Below are positions 7,699 through 17,183 of a stretch of DNA of 37,024 nucleotides, one piece after another; positions within the stretch are counted from its first letter, which is position 1; each line of letters opens with the position of its first letter. This DNA comes from Rhodospirillaceae bacterium (GTDB lineage: Bacteria; Pseudomonadota; Alphaproteobacteria; Rhodospirillales; Rhodospirillaceae): positions 1 to 37,024 of the forward strand of contig JAIEMI010000156.1 of NCBI GenBank assembly GCA_019752235.1. The letters are read 5' to 3'. The position numbers and the translations under genes are program-made. Under the pieces are notes generated by a model. That model was not told the origin of the DNA and ran no database searches. It saw nothing but the letters and a program-made list of their open reading frames with translations.

Positions 7699-9564
7699 TT
7701 AAGCCGAGATCAGTATATTGCGCGCCGCCAGATCTTCCGGCGATGGGCGTGTCGCCAGCCAAGCGGGGATATTCAGCTTCGGCAACTCCGGCGGCTCCAC
7801 GGAGATCAGGTGTTCGAAGGACTCCACCACCGGAAACGTCATCCGGTCGGTCCCATAGTAGTAGTCAAAGAACTTCTCGATCTGCTCACCCATCATCGGT
7901 TTATGCATCACCGCCGGCACGCCCAGCGCTTCGGCTAGAATAATGCCGTGCAGCGAGCTGGCCACGATCAGGTTGGCCGACAGCAGCGCCGCGCAGAAAT
8001 CCAACAGGCTCGCGTCCACGTCAATAATTGGCACGCCCAGTGCGCCATAGGCGGCGCGGAACGCCGCGCGATCATGGTGGTGCGGGACAAAGGCCAAGCT
8101 GTGACTTCCGATCTTGCCTGACGCCTCAGCCTGCGCACGCACCGCTGCCAGTTCCTCCCCGAAGATATCGCCGATCAGAAGGCCCGGGTCGAAGAAATGC
8201 GTCACCTTGCTAACGTCGACGCCGTATTTCTTCAGATATTCCAGCGTCAACGGGCCGCGCGTGGCGCGCACGTCAATGGTCGCGGCATCAGCCGCCGTAA
8301 TGGCGGGCGGCTGATTGCGAAACCCCGTGCCCCACAGCGTATCGCCCGCGAGCATGCGGTGCGAGATCGAGCCGACGCCCAGCAGGCGCGCGCCGCGCGT
8401 GTCGTCATGAATCGGAGCGGCTTTATAAATTCGGGAAATTAGGTGTTCTTCCAATTGGTCCCCGACGTTGCCGTAGCGGAACGGATTCTTCAGCGCTTTG
8501 CGCGCATTCCAGAAAAAGGTCCGCATCATGCCGCGCGTTTGCGTGTCCGTCGTATCCTGACCTGCTGTCAGCGCCGGCGTGACGTGGCGGCGCTCGATAC
8601 TCTTGATGGGCGTCAGTCGCGGGAACAGCGCATCCTGGGCGTAACAGCGCACACCGGACGCGAAATCATTGATGCCGTAGGACATCACCAGGCCCTGGGC
8701 GCTCTCGTCCCAGAAGAAGCCGCCGGGATAGATGCACGATCTCAGGAATTTGTTAAGTGTCTGGGCCGGTTGGATTTTCAACTCGTCGGGCGTCAAGGGC
8801 ATCAGCGGTTGGTACGAGAACGCCTTTGGCCGGAACGGCGCGGTGCTCTCGAAGCTCAGGATCGAGGCGTAGTAGACACGATCATGATCCTTGGGAAAGC
8901 GGCTCTGCACAATGAAGTGAAAGTCCTCTCCGATCTTGATGGGCGACGGCCCGCCGTGCAGGTCTCCGTAACGATCTTCATAATCGCGCGAGGCCCAGTG
9001 GTTTTCATAGACCGTCCGGCACAGCACTCTGTCGCCATGAAATTCACACGCGAGAACGGTAAATGGCTGGATCGAATAGACGCAATACAGGTGGCCTTCG
9101 GATTCAAAAAAGCCCCAATTCTTCTCGATGGGCTGACGCCCGTCTTCCTTGGCCAGCGTATAAACCTTTACCGGCAGGCCCGCCCAATCGACTTCGGCGA
9201 GGTAGATATCATTTGGCAACGGGTTCTGGCCGTTGTTGAAGGTGATGTAGTCCTTGCCCCGAAAGGTGAAATGCCGTGGATCGGCAAACCACGTCACCTG
9301 GGGCAGAAACTTGCGCAAAGTGCCCGAGAAGCTAGCGGCGGTTTTACCGACGAAGTTCAAATCGCGGTCCAGCGGCAAGCAAAATAGCTCGCGCCGCCCA
9401 TCGCCGACATAGCGCGCCAGGAATTGTGTGGTGCCCGATTGGGTCCGATAGATGGCAGGATTGAAGAAGTATTCCGCCGCGCCGCGCGGCAAACCGTCGA
9501 TCTTCAGATCGTCGAAGTTATAGACTTTGCGGAAGTAAAATGCAGGAACGTCGGAAGCCGGCAT
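7699..9564 (-). CDS. Two-domain protein: N-terminal glycosidase-type beta-propeller-like region plus C-terminal polysaccharide pyruvyltransferase-like domain
   Basis: 621 aa; N-terminal ADPRHFTFRGKDYITFNNG and repeated strand-like segments resemble five-bladed propeller glycan enzymes; C-terminal FRYGNVGDQLEEHLI, GVGSISHRML, GTGF, VRATRGPLTLEYL, ASSLHGIILAEALGVPAV match the PS_pyruv_trans family. Confidence 0.78.
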   Translation of the reverse strand: MPASDVPAFYFRKVYNFDDLKIDGLPRGAAEYFFNPAIYRTQSGTTQFLARYVGDGRRELFCLPLDRDLNFVGKTAASFSGTLRKFLPQVTWFADPRHFTFRGKDYITFNNGQNPLPNDIYLAEVDWAGLPVKVYTLAKEDGRQPIEKNWGFFESEGHLYCVYSIQPFTVLACEFHGDRVLCRTVYENHWASRDYEDRYGDLHGGPSPIKIGEDFHFIVQSRFPKDHDRVYYASILSFESTAPFRPKAFSYQPLMPLTPDELKIQPAQTLNKFLRSCIYPGGFFWDESAQGLVMSYGINDFASGVRCYAQDALFPRLTPIKSIERRHVTPALTAGQDTTDTQTRGMMRTFFWNARKALKNPFRYGNVGDQLEEHLISRIYKAAPIHDDTRGARLLGVGSISHRMLAGDTLWGTGFRNQPPAITAADAATIDVRATRGPLTLEYLKKYGVDVSKVTHFFDPGLLIGDIFGEELAAVRAQAEASGKIGSHSLAFVPHHHDRAAFRAAYGALGVPIIDVDASLLDFCAALLSANLIVASSLHGIILAEALGVPAVMHKPMMGEQIEKFFDYYYGTDRMTFPVVESFEHLISVEPPELPKLNIPAWLATRPSPEDLAARNILISA

Positions 9565-9567
9565 GCA

Positions 9568-10275
9568 TCAGGCCCCGTCGTCGCCTTCAATGACGTGCAT
9601 GTTGGCCAGCACCGCGTTGGGAACGATGTATTTATTAATGCCAAGCCGCGCGCAAAAGTCATGTTTAGCCTGAATTTTGGTTTTGCCCGTGAAGTGCACG
9701 AGAAAATGTTCTTCCGGACGGGCGACGAACTCGAAGTCGCGGTTATTGAAGTGGTTATGGTCTATGATCTTAATGAAATTCTCCCGGAACAGCGGGTGGG
9801 CTTCGGTCAAATACACGAAGGCGTCCTGATCGCCATTGGAAAAGAAGCCCAGATCTTCCCGCCAAAACTGGTTCTTAACATATTCCAGATCGACTTTCTT
9901 CGCGGCGCGTAAAAATTCTTTCGCTTCCGGCCCGTTGCGCAGGAAGAACTGGCCCGAAGAAAATTTGGTGAAGATTTTTTTGGTCGAAGGGCTGGCGCAG
10001 ATCAGCATCTGCTCGCCGTTCAAGAGGTCGAGGAAGCTATGCAGCGGCTTGCTGAAGTCGGTGAAGTAGGCGTCATCGTCGATCCAATACAGCCAGTCGA
10101 ATAGATCGAGATATTGGTCAATAACTTCAATCTTGCGAAAGAAACGCCGCGTGTCCTGGCCCGGCTGACTGGCATCGATATAATAGTATCCGTGGGTCCG
10201 GCAGTAAGCCGCATGGTTGACGTGCGAATTGAACCGTCGGCCCGGGTAGAAACCTGAAACAACGCCGATCTTCAT
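9568..10275 (-). CDS. Putative glycosyltransferase (GMA12/MNN10, GT34-like)
   Basis: 235 aa; DWLYWIDDDAYFTDF DXD-like motif, NGDQDAFVYLTE, HFTGKTK; 4-nt overlap with the upstream GSCFA gene. Confidence 0.62.
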   Translation of the reverse strand: MKIGVVSGFYPGRRFNSHVNHAAYCRTHGYYYIDASQPGQDTRRFFRKIEVIDQYLDLFDWLYWIDDDAYFTDFSKPLHSFLDLLNGEQMLICASPSTKKIFTKFSSGQFFLRNGPEAKEFLRAAKKVDLEYVKNQFWREDLGFFSNGDQDAFVYLTEAHPLFRENFIKIIDHNHFNNRDFEFVARPEEHFLVHFTGKTKIQAKHDFCARLGINKYIVPNAVLANMHVIEGDDGA

Positions 10276-11366
10276 GGTCGCTTCGCATTCTGTTCGCGTT
10301 CGGCGCGCAACGAATCCACGGTCTTGTCCAATCCGAACTGGAGAAACAGCGACGCGCTATCGAAGCAATTCTGCCAACGCGTCTCGACGAACAAGTTGCG
10401 CAGCTCCTCGGCCGTGATGCTGGGCGGGTCGATATAGAAGTGGTCGAACAGCAACATCATGAAATCGATGATGTTTGTGTGGATATGCCGATTATCGAAT
10501 TTATAGGGGTGCGGGAAAAGCTCGGTGATGATTTCGTAGGACGGAAAATAGTGCAAGCGCTTGTCCGTGCTGCGGTCCTGCAAAAGCTGATCCAGGGCCG
10601 ACTTCAGGTTGGCCTTCGACGTATGATTGGCGGTCAGGCACGACATGGGCCGGAACGTCGCCGCCAGCTTGATCGGCGATAGCGTGAACAGGATATCCGC
10701 ATCCGGCACGCGCTTACGAATGATATCCACAATCTTGTTAAGGTTCGCCAGGTTCTCGGCCTGGGTCGCGACCTTGAATTTATGGCGTGCGGGGTCGTAG
10801 TGCTTCATCGGGATGGCACGCCAGAACACGCCGCCCGTCGGTTCGTCGTACCAGACTTCCGATAGACCCAGAGTCAAAATGAAGACTTTACTCTGTTTAA
10901 AGACCGCGCCGGTGCGGCGGCGGATATCTTCCGAGTATCCGAACTCCTCGGCCTTATATCCGTGCCACAGATTTTGCGTCGGCACGTGTCCGTCGAGCGC
11001 CCACTCGAACTGGGAGGCGATGGCGTAGGTGTTCACCATGCCTTCGCCCATCAACGAGATATAGATCTCGGAATCCACCGAGCTGTGCATCTTGAAGGAT
11101 TTCTCGGTCAGGTACTTCGTGACGTTTTGCGCGAAGCAGCTTCCGATGGACGTGATGGTCTTGCTGGCGTTGATGAACTTTTTATCCGGCAGCAAACCGT
11201 TCATGACGTAGGTCTCGAAGAAACCTTCAGCCACGTATTCCTTCTGATAGGGCATAAAGTTCGCGCCATCGCCCCGGAAAAACGTCGTTCCGATCGTGCG
11301 CTTAACACCCTTGCCGACGCTTTCGACGATTTCTTGCTTCCAGGACTCGTGGTCTAGGATTTTCAT
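10272..11366 (-). CDS. GSCFA-domain protein (SGNH-like)
   Basis: 364 aa; SIGSCFAQNVTKYL signature, LTLGLSEVWYD, TLSPIKLAATF, YFPSYEI. Confidence 0.85.
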   Translation of the reverse strand: MKILDHESWKQEIVESVGKGVKRTIGTTFFRGDGANFMPYQKEYVAEGFFETYVMNGLLPDKKFINASKTITSIGSCFAQNVTKYLTEKSFKMHSSVDSEIYISLMGEGMVNTYAIASQFEWALDGHVPTQNLWHGYKAEEFGYSEDIRRRTGAVFKQSKVFILTLGLSEVWYDEPTGGVFWRAIPMKHYDPARHKFKVATQAENLANLNKIVDIIRKRVPDADILFTLSPIKLAATFRPMSCLTANHTSKANLKSALDQLLQDRSTDKRLHYFPSYEIITELFPHPYKFDNRHIHTNIIDFMMLLFDHFYIDPPSITAEELRNLFVETRWQNCFDSASLFLQFGLDKTVDSLRAEREQNAKRP

Positions 11367-11406
11367 GGCGGCGCGCCCGATACCGGAAATTATGGGTCGT
11401 CCCAGA

Positions 11407-11419
11407 CTACGCAGCGTAG
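11407..11419. promoter_or_regulatory. Perfect 6-1-6 inverted repeat CTACGC-A-GCGTAG in the divergent GSCFA/galE intergenic region
   Basis: Direct reading; lies between two divergent gene starts (11366 minus, 11523 plus). Confidence 0.4.
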
Positions 11420-11522
11420 GGTTACCACTTGTTTAATTTATACCGGCCCTTCTGGCGCCGGCGGCACGGTGAAGGACCATGATTTCCGCGCGGCGCCCAG
11501 ACCTGATATGCTCCTGTCCTGC

Positions 11523-12503
11523 ATGACAACCAAAACGATCCTCGTCACCGGCGGCGCCGGCTATGTCGGCAGCCATGCCTGCAAGGCTTTGGCGCAGGCA
11601 GGTTTTCAGCCCGTCGTCTTCGACAATCTGAATACCGGCCACCGTGAGTTGGTGAAATGGGGGCCGCTGGAAATTGGCGACATCTGCGACGCCGACGCCA
11701 TACGGGCTGTCATGGCGCATTATAAGCCCGCCGCTGTGATGCATTTTGCGGCGCTTACCGTGGTCAGCGAGTCCGTATCCCACCCCGCACGCTATTTCCG
11801 CACCAACGTCGATGGCACGGCTGCGCTGTTGGCCGTCATGCGTGCTCATGGCGTTGGCAAGCTGATCGTGTCTGGCACCTGCGCGGTCTACGGCCTGCCC
11901 GCGGACAACCCCATCACCGAAACCACCGCCATTGCCCCCATCAATCCCTATGGCGAGTCCAAACTCGCCATGGAGCGGCTTGTGGCCGAGGCGGGTAAGG
12001 ATGGCGCGGTGTCATCGGTGGTGTTGCGCTACTTCAATGCCGCAGGTGCCGATCCCGACGGCGAAACCGGCGAGTGGCACGAACCCGAGACTCACCTTAT
12101 CCCCAATGTTTTGCGGGCCGCCGCCGGGACCGGTGAACCATTAAAACTGTACGGCGAGGACTATCCCACGCCGGATGGCACCTGCATCCGCGACTATATT
12201 CATGTCTGTGACATCGCCGACGCGCATATCGCCGCGCTGACGTATCTCGACACAAATCCCGGCGGGCATATTTTCAATCTCGGGTGCGGCACAGGCTTTT
12301 CCGTGCGTCAGGTCATCGACACCGCCCGCATGGTAACCGGCCTGCCCATTCCCATCACGATCGCACCCCGGCGCGCGGGCGATTCCCCGATCCTCGTCGC
12401 AAACGCTTCGAAGGTGAAAAACGCCTTGGGCTGGTCGCCACACGCAACACTGCTCGACCAAGTGCGCGATGCATGGAAATGGGAGCAGTCGGGCAAGCGC
12501 TAA
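11523..12503 (+). CDS. galE: UDP-glucose 4-epimerase
   Basis: Trimmed to MTTKTILVTGGAGYVGSHACKAL; contains the YGESK (YxxxK) motif and GalE-typical DYPTPDGTCIRDYIHVCDIADAH. Confidence 0.93.
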   Translation: MTTKTILVTGGAGYVGSHACKALAQAGFQPVVFDNLNTGHRELVKWGPLEIGDICDADAIRAVMAHYKPAAVMHFAALTVVSESVSHPARYFRTNVDGTAALLAVMRAHGVGKLIVSGTCAVYGLPADNPITETTAIAPINPYGESKLAMERLVAEAGKDGAVSSVVLRYFNAAGADPDGETGEWHEPETHLIPNVLRAAAGTGEPLKLYGEDYPTPDGTCIRDYIHVCDIADAHIAALTYLDTNPGGHIFNLGCGTGFSVRQVIDTARMVTGLPIPITIAPRRAGDSPILVANASKVKNALGWSPHATLLDQVRDAWKWEQSGKR

Positions 12504-12710
12504 CTCACACGGACCACGTTGTTACAAACTGTTGCGAAATGCCATAATTTCAAGCCCTTCCCCGCACTGCACACGGTATTTCCCGCTTGGCCCCTTCAGG
12601 GCGATATGCTTCATTCCTGCCTCACGGCGGGAGGGGCCGTTGACCCGCGGTAGCGGGCCATAAAGCGTTGGTTTCGCCCCTTAACCGGTGACGTTTTGGG
12701 GAGTGACCAC

Positions 12711-12965
12711 ATGAAACCTCGTCTCGATGTGCAGCCGGTCGATAAGAAGGGCGCCATCTTCGCCGCCGCCGCCCTGGGCTTTGCCGCGCTCTATCAGGCG
12801 CTTTGGTACATCTGGCCGGGACTGATGCAGGCCAAGATCGGCAGCGTCATTCCCTTCAGTGTGCCCTTCGGCGTTATTGCCATCTTCGTGCCCCTGCTGT
12901 TTGCCTGGCTCTGTGCCCGCGACGACAAGGACACCGGCGAGACCTTCGAAACCGCCAAGCACTGA
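12711..12965 (+). CDS. Small two-TM membrane protein, likely small partner of the downstream symporter
   Basis: 84 aa from MKPRLDV (12711, preceded by GGGGAG); two hydrophobic stretches; 18 bp upstream of the symporter gene. Confidence 0.65.
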   Translation: MKPRLDVQPVDKKGAIFAAAALGFAALYQALWYIWPGLMQAKIGSVIPFSVPFGVIAIFVPLLFAWLCARDDKDTGETFETAKH

Positions 12966-12983
12966 AGACTAGGGATTTAGCAC

Positions 12984-14507
12984 ATGCAGTCTTCACCCAG
13001 CGGCGTCGCCATCGGCCTGTTCTTCGGCGTCATCGCGATCACTCTCGCTATTACATATTGGGCTGCGCGCCGCAGCAACTCGGCTGCACAGCTATATGCC
13101 GCCGGCGGCTCCATCACGGCCGGACAAAACGGCCTCGCCATCGCCGGCGATCTGCTGTCCGCCGCCCTGTTCCTGGGCGGTATCGGCATGTATTTCACGT
13201 CGGGCTACGACGCAATCCTGTACTTTTTCCCGGCCATGGCCGGCTTCGCCCTGATGCTGGGCTTCATCGCCGGGCCACTGCGCCGTCTCGGCAAATACAC
13301 CTTCGCCGACGTGGCCTGCGCCCGCCTCAATCCAGTACCGATCCGCATTCTCGCGGCCTTCAGCTCCCTCGCCGTCACTCTGATGTACATGATTATTCAG
13401 ATGGTGGGCGCGGGCGGCCTGATCCAGATTCTGTTCGGGATTCCCTACACCTATGCCGTCATTATCGTCGGCAGCCTGATGGTGATCTATGTCGCCTTCG
13501 GCGGCATGCTGGCCACCACATGGGTGCAGATTATCAAAGCCATCCTCATGCTGAGCGGTTTGGCCGTCATGAGCATACTGGCGCTCGCCCATGTCGGCTG
13601 GAACTTGGATGAACTGTATTCCCGCGCGGCCTCGGTGCATAAGCTGGGCGAAGGTCTGTTCCAGCCTGGCGGCCTGAATCTCTCGGTCGCGCAGGCCGCC
13701 TCGCTAAGCTTGGCCATCGCGCTTGGCATCCCGGGCATGCCGCACATCCTGATGCGCTTCTTCACCGTTCCCAATCCCAACACCGCCCGCAAGTCGCTGG
13801 TGATCGGCATGGTCTTCATCGGCCTGGCCTATACGATGGTGTTCCTGGTCCTGGGCGCGGCGGGCACAGCCTTCATCACCGGCAACCCCGACTTTGTGGA
13901 CGCCGCCGGCAAGCCACACGGCGGCACCAACATGGTCGCTCTGCACCTCGCCTCCTTCCTCGGCGGCAACGTGCTGTTCGGCGCCGTGGCGGCCGTAGCC
14001 TTCGCCACCATTCTCGCAGTGGTATCGGGCCTCACCGTGGCGGCGGCATCGGCCCTCTCGCACGACATCTACGTTGGCGTCCTCGCTAAAGGCAAAAAGA
14101 TCAATGAAAAGACCGAAACCACGGTCTTCCGCGTCTCGTGCCTCGTCATCGGCGGCCTCAGTATTCTGCTGGGCATCGCTTTCGAAGGGCAGAACATCAT
14201 CTACCTCACCGGCATGCTGTACTCGATTGCCGCCAGCGCCTGCTTCCCGGTACTCGTGATGTCGATGTACTGGCGTCGTCTCACCACGCAAGGCGCGTTG
14301 GCGGGCGGATATGCAGGCCTGGTGTCGTCGCTGATCCTCATCACGATCGGCCCCAGCGTCTGGGTCGCTGTCTTGAAGAACGCGACGCCAATCCTGCCGA
14401 TCGAACAACCGGCCATCATCTCCGTACCGGTGGCCTTCATCACCATGATCCTGGTCTCGCTGATGACCCAGGAAGCACAGCGTCCGGCGACCGCGGCGGC
14501 GGAATAG
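12984..14507 (+). CDS. ActP-like sodium:solute symporter (SSS family, acetate/monocarboxylate permease type)
   Basis: 507 aa; ITYWAARRSNSAAQLYAAGGSITAGQNGLAIAGDLLSAALFLG and LGKYTFADVACARL closely resemble ActP. Confidence 0.88.
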   Translation: MQSSPSGVAIGLFFGVIAITLAITYWAARRSNSAAQLYAAGGSITAGQNGLAIAGDLLSAALFLGGIGMYFTSGYDAILYFFPAMAGFALMLGFIAGPLRRLGKYTFADVACARLNPVPIRILAAFSSLAVTLMYMIIQMVGAGGLIQILFGIPYTYAVIIVGSLMVIYVAFGGMLATTWVQIIKAILMLSGLAVMSILALAHVGWNLDELYSRAASVHKLGEGLFQPGGLNLSVAQAASLSLAIALGIPGMPHILMRFFTVPNPNTARKSLVIGMVFIGLAYTMVFLVLGAAGTAFITGNPDFVDAAGKPHGGTNMVALHLASFLGGNVLFGAVAAVAFATILAVVSGLTVAAASALSHDIYVGVLAKGKKINEKTETTVFRVSCLVIGGLSILLGIAFEGQNIIYLTGMLYSIAASACFPVLVMSMYWRRLTTQGALAGGYAGLVSSLILITIGPSVWVAVLKNATPILPIEQPAIISVPVAFITMILVSLMTQEAQRPATAAAE

Positions 14508-14527
14508 GTCTTACCGTCCGCCAAAAG

Positions 14528-14560
14528 AAAAAGGGACGGATTACGCCGTCCCTTTTTTTT
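14528..14560. terminator. Bidirectional rho-independent terminator (AAAAAGGGACGG-ATTACG-CCGTCCCTTTTTTTT)
   Basis: Stem GGGACGG/CCGTCCC flanked by an A tract on the left and T tract on the right, between convergent genes. Confidence 0.92.
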
Positions 14561-14579
14561 GTTTCGACCTTCTCGATAT

Positions 14580-15833
14580 TTACGGCGAAGCCGCGACCCA
14601 CACGAGCGCCGCGGCGCCGCGCAGCGCGCCGCCGTTGCTGCCGAAGGTTTTGAAGGTGCCTTCGTCCTGAATGAATTCGTAGCTGTCGACGCCGTTCATC
14701 TGACCGGGCTTCACGTCGCCGATGAAGGTGTACAGCGGATAGCCGCCGTAGACCCACTGCTTAGATCCGTCCTCGCGGGCGATGGTTTCCCAATAGCCGC
14801 CGGGCACGGCGTCGGCGGGGGCTTTGAACGGCACCCAGGTCTGGGTGCAGCTGCCGGTGCAGGTGGAGATGCCGAACATACGGCCGAACCCGGCCGGACT
14901 GCGCGGTGCATTGCGCAAGCTGTGGCCTGACACGCCGCCGACACCGCGGCCGCGCGTGTAGAGCGTCATGCCGGTGGCGGTGACGAGGTTGCTGCCGCCG
15001 AAATGGTTATGCCAGACAGATACGTCCGGCGGCATCGCATAGCGCACCAGCATCGCCGTGCGCCACTTGCCTTCCAGCGCGTTGCCGACGGTGTCGCCGG
15101 GCTCGCGGTCCCCTGTGTACGTATAAAGCGGGCGGCCCTTGTAAGCCCATTGCGAAACACCGTCATTGCGATTCACGACGGTGAAGTCGCCCACGGGGCG
15201 CGACAGCTGCGACGCCAAGAACGGGCGCCACTCCTGCGCGCACGCACCGCTGACGCAGGTCGGCTTGCCGGCGGCTATATCATCGTTGGTGGTGTAGAGC
15301 GGTTTGGCCTCGGCACTGATGAATACCCAGCCGTTGGCCGCCGCCAGTTCGCGCACCGACACGCCCGGCGGCATTTTTACGCCTTTGTCGGGCGCATAGG
15401 CCAGCACGTTCCAGGCGTTTTCCTCGGCTTTGTCCCCTTTGGCGTCACCGGGTTTTTCATCGGCCGCATGGGTATAAACCGGCTTGCCCTGATAGGCCCA
15501 TTGCCTGGTGCCGTCGGCGCGGCTGACGATGCTCCACGCGCCGAAGGCCTTGGCGTCGGCGGGCGCGGCGAGCGGTGGCCAGGTTTTGGCGCACGCGTCC
15601 ACGCAGGCCGACTTACCGCCGACGTCCTTTTCGCTGGTGTAAAGGCTTTTGCCCTTCATATCGCCCAGGATCATAGTCGCCGGAGCCATCATGCCCTTGC
15701 CGGGCTTTTCCTGGAACGTCACGCCGGGCGGCGTAGCCAGCGGCACGTCATCGAGCGGCAGAAGCGCCGCGGTCTGCGCAAAAGCCGCGCCCGAAGCGAG
15801 CAGCGCGACGCTCAATGCCAAGGCGCGCATCAC
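14580..15833 (-). CDS. Secreted protein with three PF03640 (COG4315, Lipoprotein_15) repeats
   Basis: 417 aa; signal peptide MMRALALSVALLASGAAFAQ; three repeats of SLYT...C..(A/S)CA..W.PF/PL..P......W....R.DG..QWAY.G.PLYT..GD..PG. Confidence 0.85.
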   Translation of the reverse strand: MMRALALSVALLASGAAFAQTAALLPLDDVPLATPPGVTFQEKPGKGMMAPATMILGDMKGKSLYTSEKDVGGKSACVDACAKTWPPLAAPADAKAFGAWSIVSRADGTRQWAYQGKPVYTHAADEKPGDAKGDKAEENAWNVLAYAPDKGVKMPPGVSVRELAAANGWVFISAEAKPLYTTNDDIAAGKPTCVSGACAQEWRPFLASQLSRPVGDFTVVNRNDGVSQWAYKGRPLYTYTGDREPGDTVGNALEGKWRTAMLVRYAMPPDVSVWHNHFGGSNLVTATGMTLYTRGRGVGGVSGHSLRNAPRSPAGFGRMFGISTCTGSCTQTWVPFKAPADAVPGGYWETIAREDGSKQWVYGGYPLYTFIGDVKPGQMNGVDSYEFIQDEGTFKTFGSNGGALRGAAALVWVAASP

Positions 15834-17173
15834 GCCATGACCTCGGTGATGGTGCGTGAGGTCTCATTGGACTCCGTGCCCCAGCTGCTGACGGGAACGC
15901 CCATGGCCTGCTGGGCGGTCAGGCCGACGCGGGTGACGGGCTGGCCCTTGGCGGCGACGTGGATGCCGGTCTTCATACGCCCGCCGCCCGAACCCGCCGT
16001 AAACAGCGGCATGTTTTCAAGGCCGTGCAGCTTGGCGTAGCCGTGATCGGTGGAGGCGAAGATGATGGAACGGTCCAACAACGTGCTGTCGCCTTCCTTG
16101 ATGCCGTCCATGGCGGTCAGGAATTCATTGAATCCTTCCATGATCTCGGTGTTGAACACAGCGAGTTCGGGCTGATAGCCCAGCTTCACGTCGATGGGCT
16201 CTTCATGGGTGTGCTCATGGTGCGACTGCGTACCGCCCTTGTGACGCAGCGACGAGGTAGCGTCAGCAAAGGCGACGTTGACGACACGGGTCTGATCGCA
16301 CGCAACGGCATGGGCCAGCAGGGTGGAGAACAGGCGATTGTTCTCGCGCACCATGGCAATTTCGTTGCCGACGGCACTATCGGCCACGGCACCGGGCACG
16401 GAACAAGATTCAATCGGCGCTGGCTTTTCGAGCTGCAAGGCCAATTGCTGTTCTAACTCGCGCACCGAGGTAAAGTATTCGTCGAGACGCTGGCGGTCGG
16501 CGGCGCCAATTTTCTTCATGAGATCTTGGCGCTTTTCAGAGACCACCGACAAGGCGCTCTTGCGCACCATCACCGCCGGGTCCGGCTTGAACACGGCGGC
16601 ATTCGGATCGGTAAACTCCGGTCCGAAGATCCTGGTGTAGAGCTTCGCAGGCGAGACTTCCGCCGGATTCATGGCTGTGGCGCTGCGGCGACTTTGACTG
16701 TGGGACGGGATGCCCGCGCAGGCGACTTCGATGGAGCGGAAGCGCGAGCGCGTGCCGATGACGTCAGCCACCAGGGAGTCGATGGAGGCCTTGCTGGGCA
16801 TCATGCCGTTGGGCACGGTGCCGGTGGTGCAGGCCATGACGCCCGAGAAGTGCACGCCCACGGCCTTGCCGTCGAGGAAGGTCTTAAGACCACTATAGAC
16901 GTTGAGTTTATTCTTGAAGCCGGCGACGGGCGCCATTTCCGGCTTGATGTCATAGTCGGCGCCAACCTTGTCCGGCTCCCACCGGCCGGGGTTGAGGCCA
17001 CAGCCCCAGAACCACGTACCGAAGCGCACCGGTAGAGCCTGACCGGTGGCGGCGAAGGCCGTGCCGTTGGTGTTCAAAAAACAGTCGAGGATCGGCAGAC
17101 CGACCGAGATGGCGGCGCCACCCATCATGCCGCGCAGCACGCTTCGCCGGTGCATGGGTCGCATATAGATCAT
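15830..17173 (-). CDS. DUF1552-family protein with Tat-type signal
   Basis: Trimmed to MIYMRPMHRRSVLRGMMGGAAISVGLPILDCFLN (start at 17173 preceded by AGGAGAACC); twin-arginine RRSVLRG; TWFWGCGLNPGRWEP and ASTDHGYAKLHGLENMPLFTAGSGGG typical of DUF1552. Confidence 0.85.
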   Translation of the reverse strand: MIYMRPMHRRSVLRGMMGGAAISVGLPILDCFLNTNGTAFAATGQALPVRFGTWFWGCGLNPGRWEPDKVGADYDIKPEMAPVAGFKNKLNVYSGLKTFLDGKAVGVHFSGVMACTTGTVPNGMMPSKASIDSLVADVIGTRSRFRSIEVACAGIPSHSQSRRSATAMNPAEVSPAKLYTRIFGPEFTDPNAAVFKPDPAVMVRKSALSVVSEKRQDLMKKIGAADRQRLDEYFTSVRELEQQLALQLEKPAPIESCSVPGAVADSAVGNEIAMVRENNRLFSTLLAHAVACDQTRVVNVAFADATSSLRHKGGTQSHHEHTHEEPIDVKLGYQPELAVFNTEIMEGFNEFLTAMDGIKEGDSTLLDRSIIFASTDHGYAKLHGLENMPLFTAGSGGGRMKTGIHVAAKGQPVTRVGLTAQQAMGVPVSSWGTESNETSRTITEVMA

Positions 17174-17183
17174 GGCGGTTCTC

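Noticed and set aside
8443-9387. 314-aa plus-strand ORF opposite the propeller/pyruvyltransferase gene
   Set aside because: Antisense shadow ORF; the minus strand has clear pyruvyltransferase motifs.
13092-13640. 182-aa minus-strand ORF opposite the symporter
   Set aside because: His/Gln/Glu/Gly-rich antisense of a membrane protein gene, a common artefact.
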